From: Burkholderia sp. 9120
GTDB taxonomy: Bacteria > Pseudomonadota > Gammaproteobacteria > Burkholderiales > Burkholderiaceae
NCBI RefSeq assembly: GCF_000745015.1
Contig: NZ_JQNA01000002.1
Coordinates: forward strand, 2,418,001 to 2,482,000
Direction of reading: 5' to 3'
Length of the DNA stretch: 64,000 nucleotides
Shown here piece by piece: positions 36,017-45,788 of this stretch. The position numbers and the translations under genes are program-made. The notes under the pieces are model-generated. The model had not been told where the DNA came from. It saw only the letters and a list, made by a program, of their open reading frames with translations, and did no database searches. The stretch's first letter is position 1, and the number at the start of each line of letters is the position of its first letter.

Positions 36017-37654
36017 ATGCTACCTACCTCCGACTGCGAGGCTGATGTCTCATCAGCTTTCCTGAATTTTCTGCGGCATGCTGCCGCAGCGCGCCAAAAC
36101 GGCACGGCCCATACCGAAGCCCAATGGCTCGACGCCGCGGGCCAGTTGCATCCGCTCGACGACGAATCGCTTGAAACGCTCACCGCCACGTTGCTTGCGC
36201 AGGCCCGTCACGGCGAGGCGATCGAACTCGCCGCCATTATTGCCCAACTCGATTCGCGTCGCGCTTTAACGCATTTCCGTCTCGGCTACGTTTTGCAAAT
36301 GGCGAACCGGCATGGCGAGGCGATTGCCGCTTACCGCCGCGCACTTGCCATCGATCCGACTTTGCCCCGGCTGCGCAGCAATCTCGCCGGTGCATTGATG
36401 CTGACCGGTGGCAACCCGAGCGAACAGCTCGCGCTGCTGGAAAGCGCGGTGCGAGACGAACCCGACGAGGGCGATGCGTGGACGAATCTCACGCATGCGT
36501 GTCGCACCGGCATGAACCTGCCGCGTGCGCTTGAAGCCGGCGCGAGAGCCGTGCAATGTGCGCCGCTCAGCCCGCTGGCGCTCAACAACTATGCGCTGGC
36601 TCTACGCGAAGCGCAACGCTGGGCAGAGGCCGAACAGGCCACCCAAACCGCCTGCGCGATCGCCCCCTCGAATGCGACGATGCGCTCGAATCTCGCGATG
36701 CTGCAATTGATGCGCGGCGATTGCCCAAACGGCTGGCAGTCGCACGAGGCTCGCTGGGACGGCTCGGCGGAACTCGGCGGCAACCGGCCCGCGATACCGG
36801 CGCCGACTTGGCGCGGCGAACCGCTCGCCGGAAAAACGCTGCTGGTGTGGGGCGAACAAGGCATGGGCGACGTGCTGCAGTTCAGCCGCTATATCCCGAT
36901 GCTGGCCGACCGCGTGCATCGCGAAGGCGGGCGCGTGATCTGGAATTCGTTTCCGCAGATGGGCGCACTGCTCGCGCGCAGCCTCGGTCGGCACGCGGAC
37001 GGTTACTCAACCGGCGTCGATCTGGAATCGCTGCGGCCGTTCGACTATGAGATTCCGTTGCTCAGCCTGCCGTTGATCTTCGGCACGCGTGCCGAGACGA
37101 TTCCGGCTGCCGCTCGATATCTGCATGCGGACGCCGCGGCCAGCCAGTCGTGGCGTCATAGGCTGGCTGGCGAAACGCGGTTGAAAGTCGGACTGACATG
37201 GACCGGCAGCCTCGGCCATCAGCGCAATCCATTCCGGCGGGTTGGCTGGGAACGCTGCGCGGCTCATTTCGGCGGAATGCAAAACGTGGCGTTCTATTCG
37301 TTGCAGCCGGGTGCTGAGGCCGACGTGGCGGCAGCTCGAAACGCCGGTTTGCCCATGACCGACTACACCGCTGAATTTGCCACCTTCGACGACACCGCCG
37401 CCTTCGTGAGCGCGCTCGACCTCGTCATCACCGTGTGCACGTCGACGGCGCATTTGAGCGGCGCGCTCGGCCAGCGCACCTGGGTGCTGCTCGACGTCAA
37501 TCCGCACTGGGTCTGGCTGCTCGATCGCCGCGACAGCCCCTGGTATCCGAGCGCCACGCTGTACCGGCAACCGCAGTTTGGTCTGTGGGAACCGCCGCTG
37601 GAGGCCGTCGCCCGCGACCTGAGCGCGCTCGCGGCGGGGTATCGCGCGTTATAA
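36017..37654 (+). CDS. TPR protein with glycosyltransferase-like C-terminal domain
   Basis: A 545-residue protein. Residues about 50-235 form tetratricopeptide repeats (for example HFRLGYVLQMANRHGEAIAAY and NNYALALREAQRWAEAEQA). From about residue 265 a GT-B-like domain begins (LVWGEQGMGDVLQFSRYIPML, VGLTWTGSLGHQRNPFR, TVCTSTAHLSGALG). Relatives combining TPRs with this fold resemble family 41 or family 9 glycosyltransferases; activity is unproven. No signal peptide, so cytoplasmic. Divergent from regB. Confidence 0.8.
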   Translation: MLPTSDCEADVSSAFLNFLRHAAAARQNGTAHTEAQWLDAAGQLHPLDDESLETLTATLLAQARHGEAIELAAIIAQLDSRRALTHFRLGYVLQMANRHGEAIAAYRRALAIDPTLPRLRSNLAGALMLTGGNPSEQLALLESAVRDEPDEGDAWTNLTHACRTGMNLPRALEAGARAVQCAPLSPLALNNYALALREAQRWAEAEQATQTACAIAPSNATMRSNLAMLQLMRGDCPNGWQSHEARWDGSAELGGNRPAIPAPTWRGEPLAGKTLLVWGEQGMGDVLQFSRYIPMLADRVHREGGRVIWNSFPQMGALLARSLGRHADGYSTGVDLESLRPFDYEIPLLSLPLIFGTRAETIPAAARYLHADAAASQSWRHRLAGETRLKVGLTWTGSLGHQRNPFRRVGWERCAAHFGGMQNVAFYSLQPGAEADVAAARNAGLPMTDYTAEFATFDDTAAFVSALDLVITVCTSTAHLSGALGQRTWVLLDVNPHWVWLLDRRDSPWYPSATLYRQPQFGLWEPPLEAVARDLSALAAGYRAL

Positions 37655-37765
37655 GTGCGTTATGGGCAGGCCGCAAGCGGGCCAAAAGCGCTTCGTAAGC
37701 GGGCTATCGACGAATCGTCCGCGAATCCTGGGCTCTGTCGTCAACCCGCCGCCGTTCCCACAACC

Positions 37766-38026
37766 TCACGTCAAAGCACCACCGGGCGGCCGCGCCTGAG
37801 TCGCTCGCGCAATCTCCGCCGCGAGGCACTCCGGACACAAGCATCCGCCGGCCGGATCCAGCCGCTCCGCCGGCAACGACGGCATCTCGCGGCACCAGCA
37901 GTCGAACGGCTGCGCATGCCTCGAACAATCGAACGCGTTACCGCAGCGCGGACAGCGCGCGCTGCTTTCGTTGCGGGAGGCGGACGGTTTCATGGCAGGG
38001 TCGGATAAACGCGCTGAATCGGGCAT
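37766..38026 (-). CDS. Cysteine-rich CWC family protein (86 aa)
   Basis: An 86-residue protein with eight cysteines in a CWC pattern: CPRCG (25, 28), Cys34, CWC (43, 45), then CLCPEC (62, 64, 67). The conserved LPAE segment also lies between the clusters. The spacing suggests a small zinc-binding fold. An alternative start is Met12 (37993). Function unknown; convergent with the TPR gene. Confidence 0.75.
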   Translation of the reverse strand: MPDSARLSDPAMKPSASRNESSARCPRCGNAFDCSRHAQPFDCWCREMPSLPAERLDPAGGCLCPECLAAEIARATQARPPGGALT

Positions 38027-38066
38027 CGATCCGTAGATGATGCCACTACCGGCGAAGCGCTGTTAG

Positions 38067-39164
<1,098 letters not shown>

Positions 39165-39179
39165 TTCCTGCCTCAATCC

Positions 39180-39220
39180 CGGCACATAGCGCACGTCTTA
39201 ACGGCGTGCACTATGTGCCG
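39180..39220. repeat. Imperfect inverted repeat after argB
   Basis: CGGCACATAG (39180-39189) pairs with CTATGTGCCG (39211-39220), and inside it GCACG (39191-39195) pairs with CGTGC (39205-39209), separated by one C-A mismatch. The loop is 9 bases. No T-run follows, so it is not a typical terminator; it may stabilise mRNA ends or act as a pause site. Confidence 0.75.
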
Positions 39221-39432
39221 TGCAGTCGTTCCGCAGTCGCGCGCTTTACAGCCGCACTCACAGCCGCACCCGCATTCGTCTTCACAGCCAGCCGCCTTCA
39301 CAACGACGGCGACCCGCAACGCGCCAGCAAGGCGCGCCAGCACACTCCCATTCTTATCTCGCCGCCGGCGCCACGAACCGCAAACGTTCGTTGCCTGACG
39401 CGACACTTCGCGCCTGAACGGCGCCGCACCTC

Positions 39433-40236
39433 ATGCGCACTCCCACTTCGCGGCGCCGCCGTCCGCATATCGCCGGTGGCAAACCGGTCTGGTTGTTCGA
39501 TCTCGACAACACCCTGCACCACGCCTCGCACGCCATCTTTCCGGCGATCAATCAGGGCATGAATCGGTACATCATCGACACGCTAAAGGTGGATGTCGAT
39601 GAAGCGAACCGCATGCGCCGCGTCTACACGCAGCGCTACGGCGCGGCGCTGCTGGGCCTCACGCGGCACCATCCGCTGGATCCGCATGATTTCCTGAAGT
39701 TCGTGCACACGTTCCCGGATCTCGGCTCGATGATCCGCTACGAACGCGGCGTGGCGCGCCTCGTGGCGGCGCTGCCGGGCCGCAAGATCGTGCTGACTAA
39801 CGCGCCCGAAGCGTATGCGCGCGCGGTGCTGGCGGAACTGCGCATCGAGCGTCTGTTCGAGCAGGTGATCGCGATCGAACATATGGCCGATCGCCGCCGC
39901 TGGCGCGCCAAGCCCGACCACGCCATGCTGCGCAAGGCCATGCGCGAAGCCCACGTCGCGCTGAAAGACGTGATACTCGTCGAAGACACGCGCTCGCATC
40001 TGAAGAACTATCGGCGTCTGGGCATCCGCACCGTGTGGATCACCGGCCATCTGCCGCGCAAGCCGCACGTGGACGGCGTGCCGACGCGCCTGCCGGGCAC
40101 CGGTCGGCCGCACTATGTCGATCAGAGCATTCGTTCGTTAAAATCGCTACGACTGGGCACCCGCTCGGTTCGATTGAAGGGACAGCAGACGGGACGACAG
40201 CCATGCAGCCGATCGACAAGCCTGACGAAGCCTTAG
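39433..40236 (+). CDS. Pyrimidine 5'-nucleotidase, HAD-IA family
   Basis: A 267-residue haloacid dehalogenase-type phosphatase. The four HAD motifs are present: DLDNTLH (nucleophile Asp), VLTNAPEAYA, the Lys in RAKPDHAML, and VILVEDTRSHLKN. The family dephosphorylates pyrimidine nucleotides. The last 34 bases overlap the start of slmA, a coupling seen in related genomes. Confidence 0.88.
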   Translation: MRTPTSRRRRPHIAGGKPVWLFDLDNTLHHASHAIFPAINQGMNRYIIDTLKVDVDEANRMRRVYTQRYGAALLGLTRHHPLDPHDFLKFVHTFPDLGSMIRYERGVARLVAALPGRKIVLTNAPEAYARAVLAELRIERLFEQVIAIEHMADRRRWRAKPDHAMLRKAMREAHVALKDVILVEDTRSHLKNYRRLGIRTVWITGHLPRKPHVDGVPTRLPGTGRPHYVDQSIRSLKSLRLGTRSVRLKGQQTGRQPCSRSTSLTKP

Positions 40237-40940
40237 CCGAACACGAACCTGAACACGAGCCCGTCGCGGCAGCCGCGGCCCCGCGCGCGCAGCGCCTGAA
40301 GCCAGGCGAGCGCCGCGTGCATATCCTGCAGACGCTCGCCGCGATGCTGGAAGCGCCAAAATGCGAAAAGATCACCACGGCGGCGCTCGCCGCCCGGCTG
40401 GGCGTCTCGGAAGCCGCGCTGTACCGCCATTTCGCCAGCAAGGCGCAAATGTTCGAAGGGCTCATCGAGTTCATCGAACAGACCATCTTTGGGCTGATCA
40501 ACCAGATCGCCGGCAAAGAAAGCAACGGCGTGCTGCAGGCCCGCGCGATCGCGTTGATGCTGCTCAATTTCCCCGCGAAGAATCCCGGCATGACACGCGT
40601 GCTCACCTGCGAGGCGCTGGTCGGCGAGCATGAACGGCTGACCGAACGCGTCAATCAGATGCTGGAACGGGTGGAGGCGTCGCTGAAACAATGTCTGCGG
40701 CTCGCGCAAATCGAGGCCGCCAGCGACGAGAGCGCGACCCCGGACAAAACCGCGCGCGAAAACCACCCGCAAGCGCCGGCACAAAACCCCGCCGCGCTAC
40801 CCGCCGGCTACGATCCCGCGATTCGCGCGAGCCTGCTGCTGAGCTACATCATCGGCCGCTGGCACCGCTATGTGCGCAGCGGATTTGTGCGCCTGCCCGC
40901 CGAACACGCCGACGCGCAAATCCTGCTGATTCTTCAGTAG
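40203..40940 (+). CDS. slmA: Nucleoid occlusion factor SlmA (TetR family)
   Basis: A 245-residue TetR-type DNA-binding protein. The HTH is visible as ITTAALAARLGVSEAALYRHF, preceded by RRVHILQTLAAML, both typical of SlmA, which blocks FtsZ ring formation over the nucleoid. The N-terminal 30 residues are acidic and Ala-rich, and a charged, Pro/Ala-rich insertion lies near residues 178-205. It begins inside the end of the nucleotidase gene. Confidence 0.85.
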   Translation: MQPIDKPDEALAEHEPEHEPVAAAAAPRAQRLKPGERRVHILQTLAAMLEAPKCEKITTAALAARLGVSEAALYRHFASKAQMFEGLIEFIEQTIFGLINQIAGKESNGVLQARAIALMLLNFPAKNPGMTRVLTCEALVGEHERLTERVNQMLERVEASLKQCLRLAQIEAASDESATPDKTARENHPQAPAQNPAALPAGYDPAIRASLLLSYIIGRWHRYVRSGFVRLPAEHADAQILLILQ

Positions 40941-41106
40941 TCCACGCGGCCCGCCGCGCGTGGCGGGCCGCGCCGGCGACGCTGCCGCTCCGGATTTTCC
41001 GCTATACTTTGCGCCTGACTGCGGCCACCGGATGCCTACCAAGTGCCTCCCACGCCGCTTTCCGCAGCACCCAGAACACCTTGAAATATCGCTTGAATAT
41101 TTATTA

Positions 41107-41189
41107 CGCGCCGATTTGCTGACTCGATTGCGGGCGCGCGAACTGCCGGGAATTTCTCCCGCGGTTCACTACAAATGCGGCTAAAGAGG
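41107..41189 (+). promoter_or_regulatory. SAM-II-like riboswitch aptamer upstream of metX
   Basis: P1 pairs CGCGCC (41107-41112) with GGCGCG (41133-41138). The loop begins GATTTG (41113-41118), and ATTTG pairs with CAAAT (41172-41176), giving an H-type pseudoknot. The 3' strand continues GCGGCTAAAGAGG, close to the GCTAAA-A/G-AGG end of SAM-II. Between P1 and the pseudoknot strand there is an added hairpin (GAAC 41140-41143 with GTTC 41164-41167, and an inner GGGA/TCCC stem) absent from the minimal class. The consensus is recalled from memory and the pairings were made by hand. SAM-II elements typically precede metA/metX genes, matching this location. Confidence 0.7.
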
Positions 41190-41242
41190 TCGTCAGCCGC
41201 GCACACAGCCGTTCTCCTCCGTGCCTCGCCGACGCCATCTAG

Positions 41243-41267
41243 CCGCCCTGTATTTGTTAAACGGCGG
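41243..41267 (+). promoter_or_regulatory. Hairpin covering the metX ribosome binding site
   Basis: CCGCC (41243-41247) can pair with GGCGG (41263-41267), which is the ribosome binding site six to ten bases before the metX ATG. This is a plausible translational expression platform for the aptamer upstream. Confidence 0.5.
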
Positions 41268-41272
41268 AATGA

Positions 41273-42418
41273 ATGGAATCGATCGGTATCGTCGCTCCCC
41301 AAAAAATGCATTTCAGCGAGCCTCTGCAACTGCAGAACGGCACGACGCTGGCCGGTTACGACCTGATGGTCGAGACCTACGGCACGCTCAACGCCGCGCG
41401 CAGCAATGCGGTGCTGGTGTGTCACGCGCTCAACGCGTCGCACCATGTGGCGGGCGTGTACGAAGACAATCCGAAAGACGTCGGCTGGTGGGACAACATG
41501 GTCGGCCCGGGCAAACCGCTCGATACCGACAGGTTCTTCGTGATCGGCGTGAATAACCTCGGGTCGTGCTTCGGCTCGACCGGCCCGATGAGCCTCGATC
41601 CCGCGACCGGCCATCCCTACGGCGCGGCATTCCCGGTCGTGACGGTGGAAGACTGGGTCAACGCCCAGGCGCGCGTGGCCGATGAGTTCGGCATTACGCG
41701 TTTCGCCGCGATCATGGGCGGCAGCCTCGGCGGCATGCAGGCGCTGGCGTGGAGCGTGATGTATCCGGAGCGCGTGGCGCATTGCATCGTGGTCGCGTCC
41801 ACGCCTAAGCTGTCGGCGCAGAACATCGCATTCAACGAGGTCGCCCGCTCGGCGATCCTGTCGGACCCCGACTTCCACGGCGGCAACTACTACGCGCATA
41901 ACGTGAAGCCGAAGCGCGGCTTGCGCGTCGCGCGAATGATCGGCCACATCACGTATCTGTCCGATGACGACATGGCCGAGAAATTCGGCCGCTCGTTGCG
42001 CCGCGCGGAAGGCGCGGTGGACGCGTACAACTTCAACTTCGACGTGGAGTTCGAAGTGGAGTCGTACCTGCGCTATCAGGGCGACAAATTCGCCGACTAC
42101 TTCGACGCGAACACCTATCTGCTGATCACACGCGCGCTCGACTATTTCGATCCGGCCAAAGCCTTCGACGGCGACCTGACGGCCGCGGTCGCGCACACCA
42201 CGGCGAAATACCTGATCGCCAGTTTCAAGACCGACTGGCGTTTCGCGCCGGCCCGCTCGCGCGAACTGGTGAAGGCGCTGCTCGACCACAAGCGCACCGT
42301 CACCTACGCGGAAATCGACGCGCCGCATGGCCACGACGCCTTCCTGCTCGACGACGCGCGCTATCACAACGTGATGCGCGCCTATTACGAACGTATCGCG
42401 AAAGAGGTGAACGCATGA
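41273..42418 (+). CDS. metX: Homoserine O-acyltransferase MetX
   Basis: A 381-residue alpha/beta hydrolase that acylates homoserine in methionine biosynthesis. The catalytic Ser is Ser151 ([12 protein letters not shown]), with the Asp/His partners near the C-terminus ([10 protein letters not shown]). NASHHVAG and GSCFGSTGP are family signatures. Burkholderia-type members have been assigned succinyl-CoA rather than acetyl-CoA as donor, so the cofactor is left open. ATGA overlap couples it to metW; a SAM-II-like element lies upstream. Confidence 0.95.
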   Translation: MESIGIVAPQKMHFSEPLQLQNGTTLAGYDLMVETYGTLNAARSNAVLVCHALNASHHVAGVYEDNPKDVGWWDNMVGPGKPLDTDRFFVIGVNNLGSCFGSTGPMSLDPATGHPYGAAFPVVTVEDWVNAQARVADEFGITRFAAIMGGSLGGMQALAWSVMYPERVAHCIVVASTPKLSAQNIAFNEVARSAILSDPDFHGGNYYAHNVKPKRGLRVARMIGHITYLSDDDMAEKFGRSLRRAEGAVDAYNFNFDVEFEVESYLRYQGDKFADYFDANTYLLITRALDYFDPAKAFDGDLTAAVAHTTAKYLIASFKTDWRFAPARSRELVKALLDHKRTVTYAEIDAPHGHDAFLLDDARYHNVMRAYYERIAKEVNA

Positions 42419-43023
42419 ACCAGCGAGCACTAGATTATCTGGCGTTGCGCCCGGACTTCCGCGCGATCGCCCGCTGGGTCGAGCCGCGCGCGTCCGTGCT
42501 GGATCTCGGCTGCGGCGACGGTTCGCTGCTGTCGCTGCTGACCGAGGAACTGGACGTGCAGGGCTACGGCATCGAGATCAACGACGCCGGCGTGCTGGCG
42601 TCGACGCAAAACGGCGTCAACGTGATCCAGCAGAATCTGGAAGACGGCCTGCGCCTGTTCGAAGACCGCAGCTTCGATTTCGCGATCCTGTCGCAGACGC
42701 TGCAGACCATCCATCAGACCGCGGCGATCTTGCGCGAGACCGTACGGGTCGGCAAGGAATGCATCGTGTCGTTTCCGAATTTCGGTTACTGGGCCCACCG
42801 GCTGTCGGTGTTGAAGGGGCGCATGCCGGTGTCGAAGTCGCTGCCTTATCAATGGCACAACACGCCGAACGTGCGGGTGCTGACCATCGAGGATTTCGAA
42901 GCGCTGGCGCCGGAAGTCGGCATTGAAATTCTGGATCGCGTCGTGCTCCATGACGGCCAGGTGGTGCGTTGGGGGGTGAACTGGCGTGGTAGTCTTGCGG
43001 TCTATCGCGTCAAGAAAAGCTAA
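42415..43023 (+). CDS. metW: Methionine biosynthesis protein MetW
   Basis: A 202-residue SAM-methyltransferase-fold protein. The Rossmann motif [12 protein letters not shown] (residues 29-40), [11 protein letters not shown] and [11 protein letters not shown] are characteristic of MetW. MetW is required with MetX for efficient methionine synthesis in several bacteria. It overlaps metX by 4 bases. Confidence 0.94.
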   Translation: MNQRALDYLALRPDFRAIARWVEPRASVLDLGCGDGSLLSLLTEELDVQGYGIEINDAGVLASTQNGVNVIQQNLEDGLRLFEDRSFDFAILSQTLQTIHQTAAILRETVRVGKECIVSFPNFGYWAHRLSVLKGRMPVSKSLPYQWHNTPNVRVLTIEDFEALAPEVGIEILDRVVLHDGQVVRWGVNWRGSLAVYRVKKS

Positions 43024-43038
43024 CACCAAGTTATCCAC

Positions 43039-44433
43039 ATGTCGAACCCGCCGCATGAGGCGCCTGCACTTACCGCTCACGAAGAACATCCCGGCTGGCG
43101 CGCGTTTCTGAATACGCGCATGCTGATCTGCGTCTTTCTCGGCTTTACGTCGGGATTGCCGCTGTTCACGCTCGTCTATCTGGTGCAGGCGTGGTTACGC
43201 TCCGAAGGCGTCAATCTGAAGGAAATCGGCCTGTTTGCGCTGATCCAGTTCCCGTACACCTGGAAATTCGTCTGGGCGCCGCTGATGGACCGCTACGTGC
43301 CGCGTTTTCCCGGCTGGCGGCCGGGCAGACGGCGCGGCTGGATGCTGGTCACGCAGATTCTGGTCGCCGGCGCGATTGCGTGTTTAGGGTTTGTGTCGCC
43401 GCGCGATTCGATCTGGACGGTGGCCGCGCTGACGGCACTGGTCGCGTTTTTCGGCGCGAGCCAGGACATCGTGATCGACGCCTACCGGCGTGAATTGCTG
43501 AGCGACACGCAACAAGGTCTCGGCAACGCGGTGCACGTGAACGCGTACAAGATCGCCGCGCTGGTGCCCGGTTCGCTTGCATTGATCCTGTCCGACCATC
43601 TGCCGTGGACCACCGTGTTCATGGTGACTGCGGCGTTCATGCTGCCGGGCATGGTCATGACGCTGGTGGTTCGCGAGCCTGAAGTGCACGGCACGCCGCC
43701 CAGGAATCTGCGCGAAGCGATCGTGCAGCCGTTCCGCGAATTCATTCAGCGCGACGGCTGGCGCGGCGCGCTGTTCGTGCTCGGCTTCATCTTTCTGTAC
43801 AAGCTCGGCGACACGATGGCGACCACGCTGTCCACGTCGTTCTTCCTCGATATCGGCTTTTCGCGCACGCAGATCGGCGTGATCGCGAAGACCACCGCAT
43901 TCGGCGCGAGTCTCGCGGGCGGGATCGTCGGCGGGATCTGGCTGATGAAGATCGGCATTGGCCGCGGCCTGTGGATCTTCGGCATTCTGCAGATGGTGTC
44001 GACGCTCGGCTTTGCGTGGCTTGCGCATCTCGGGCCGGCTTCGCCCGGTCTCACCGCGATTTACGACATCGCCGTGTGGGTGAGTCAAGGGACGACGAAA
44101 CTACTGGCGCTGGTGGGCATCGACTGGGCCGTGCAGCTCGAGCCGCGCTCGGTCGCGCTGGCGCTCGTCTACGGCCTCGAAACCTTTGCCACCGGACTGA
44201 CGATGGCGGCATTCACCGCCTATATCGCCAGCACCACCGACCCGCGCTACACCGCTACGCAGTTCGCGCTGTTCACGAGTCTCGCTTCGGTGCCGCGCAC
44301 GCTGGCGTCGGCGGCGAGCGGTTATGTGGTCGCGAAGATCGGCTGGTTCGATTATTTCCTCGTCTGTACCGTGCTCGCACTGCCCGGCATGCTGCTGCTG
44401 TTGCGCATCGCGCCGTGGAGAACCAAGTCGTGA
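43039..44433 (+). CDS. ampG: AmpG-family muropeptide transporter (MFS)
   Basis: A 464-residue inner-membrane carrier with 12-14 helices. FTSGLPLFTLVYLVQAWL, YTWKFVWAPLMDRYVPR and GASQDIVIDAYRRELL match AmpG, which imports anhydro-muropeptides for cell wall recycling and beta-lactamase signalling. It follows metW by 15 bases and overlaps the protease gene by 4 (GTGA). Confidence 0.9.
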   Translation: MSNPPHEAPALTAHEEHPGWRAFLNTRMLICVFLGFTSGLPLFTLVYLVQAWLRSEGVNLKEIGLFALIQFPYTWKFVWAPLMDRYVPRFPGWRPGRRRGWMLVTQILVAGAIACLGFVSPRDSIWTVAALTALVAFFGASQDIVIDAYRRELLSDTQQGLGNAVHVNAYKIAALVPGSLALILSDHLPWTTVFMVTAAFMLPGMVMTLVVREPEVHGTPPRNLREAIVQPFREFIQRDGWRGALFVLGFIFLYKLGDTMATTLSTSFFLDIGFSRTQIGVIAKTTAFGASLAGGIVGGIWLMKIGIGRGLWIFGILQMVSTLGFAWLAHLGPASPGLTAIYDIAVWVSQGTTKLLALVGIDWAVQLEPRSVALALVYGLETFATGLTMAAFTAYIASTTDPRYTATQFALFTSLASVPRTLASAASGYVVAKIGWFDYFLVCTVLALPGMLLLLRIAPWRTKS

Positions 44434-45779
44434 CGGCGCGTTTTTCGAGGCGGGTGATCGGCCTCAGTTCAGCTAACGGCCGCGCGCCTCGCACGCCTGC
44501 GCGCAGGGTCCGCGGCGCAGTGTTGCGTGCATCGTTGACGTTCATCTGTGCAAGCATGGCGACAACGGCGATGCCGCTGAGTGCCTACGCGACAGCCATG
44601 CCGGCGGTCGCCAATAGCGCGCCCAGCGCAACGGCAACGTCGTCAACGCCAACGCCTGCAGCGGCCGCCACTGCCGCACCGACAGGCAAGTCTGCTGCGG
44701 GCGCGATCAGTCCTGAAAGCGCGACATCCGCAGCGCCGAGCGCAAATAGCGCGACTAGCGCTGCCAACGCGGGCAGCGCAGCCGCTGCCGCCACACCGAA
44801 CCCGTCGGCGCAGTCATCGCCCCAGTCCGCGCCGCCCGTCACCGCGCGCACACCCGCAGCCACGTCGACACCAGCACCGGCCGCAGCCGCCGCGAAAGCG
44901 CCCGCCGTCGCCGCTATGCCCGCCACCACCGCCACCGGCTCGTACAGTTCGAGCCCGCAGTTGCGTTACGGCGGCTACATGGTGTTCCGCAACCTGATCC
45001 CGTCGCCGGTACTCGAGGCGCAAGCCGCCGAAGAATTCAGCCAGATCGCCTACGGCGCGGAGCACGCGAACCGTCTGTACGGCGACACTGACGCGCACGT
45101 CGTACGCGTGCGCTCGATCGTCGACAAGCTGATTCCCTATTCGCTCAAATGGAACGAGCGGGCGAAGAACTGGAAGTGGGAAGTGGCGGTGGTGCGTTCG
45201 CCCGATATCCGCATGTACTGTCTGCCGGGCGGCAAGATCGTCGTGTACGGTGGACTGCTCGACCGCGCTCACCTGAACGACAACGAACTCGGCATGCTGA
45301 TCGGCCACGAGATCGCGCATGCGTTGCGCGAACATGCCCGCGAGCGTCTCGGCCAGTTGCAGGCCAGCCAGCTCGATTCGTCGGGCACGATTTCGCAGCT
45401 ATTCGGCCTCGCCGATCTCGGTGCCGCGCCGCTCGGCATCGGCTCGCGCCTGCTGGAAATGAAGTACGCGAACACCGACGAAACCGAAGCCGACGTGATT
45501 GGCAGCGATATCGCCTCACGCGCCGGTTACGATCCACGCGCGGCGGTCACGCTATGGGACAAGCTGGCGCAAGTGACGCAAAGCAACCGCAACCAGGGCT
45601 TCATCTACGTGCATCCGTACACGCCGGCGCGCCGCCAGGACATCATCAAACGCTTGCCGGATATGCTGCCGCTGTACGCGAAGGCGATCGGCAAGACTGT
45701 CGATGCGCTGCCGGACTACGCCGGCATGGGCCGCCCACGGCGCAAAATGCCGCGCGACGGAGTTGATTCGACCAAGTGA
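44430..45779 (+). CDS. M48 family zinc metalloprotease with long Ala-rich linker
   Basis: A 449-residue exported protease. The GTG at 44430 overlaps the AmpG stop and gives a signal peptide (core LTFICASMATTAM, then LSAYA). Residues about 50-165 are almost only Ala, Ser, Thr and Pro, predicted disordered. The protease domain follows with HEIAH at 293-297 and the third ligand region DETEADVIG near 353. Relatives (BepA, LoiP) act in outer membrane protein quality control. The start is inferred from the overlap; the same frame is open for 150 codons inside ampG. Confidence 0.87.
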   Translation: MTARFSRRVIGLSSANGRAPRTPARRVRGAVLRASLTFICASMATTAMPLSAYATAMPAVANSAPSATATSSTPTPAAAATAAPTGKSAAGAISPESATSAAPSANSATSAANAGSAAAAATPNPSAQSSPQSAPPVTARTPAATSTPAPAAAAAKAPAVAAMPATTATGSYSSSPQLRYGGYMVFRNLIPSPVLEAQAAEEFSQIAYGAEHANRLYGDTDAHVVRVRSIVDKLIPYSLKWNERAKNWKWEVAVVRSPDIRMYCLPGGKIVVYGGLLDRAHLNDNELGMLIGHEIAHALREHARERLGQLQASQLDSSGTISQLFGLADLGAAPLGIGSRLLEMKYANTDETEADVIGSDIASRAGYDPRAAVTLWDKLAQVTQSNRNQGFIYVHPYTPARRQDIIKRLPDMLPLYAKAIGKTVDALPDYAGMGRPRRKMPRDGVDSTK

Positions 45780-45788
45780 CGCGCTGCG

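Noticed and set aside
39220..39300. Short repeated CACAGCCGCAC-like units after the argB hairpin
   Set aside because: Copies are irregular and short; compatible with biased composition rather than an organised repeat or CRISPR.
41036..42430. A 464-codon frame antisense to metX
   Set aside because: It covers metX, which has all family motifs, and also runs through the leader; GC-driven open frame.
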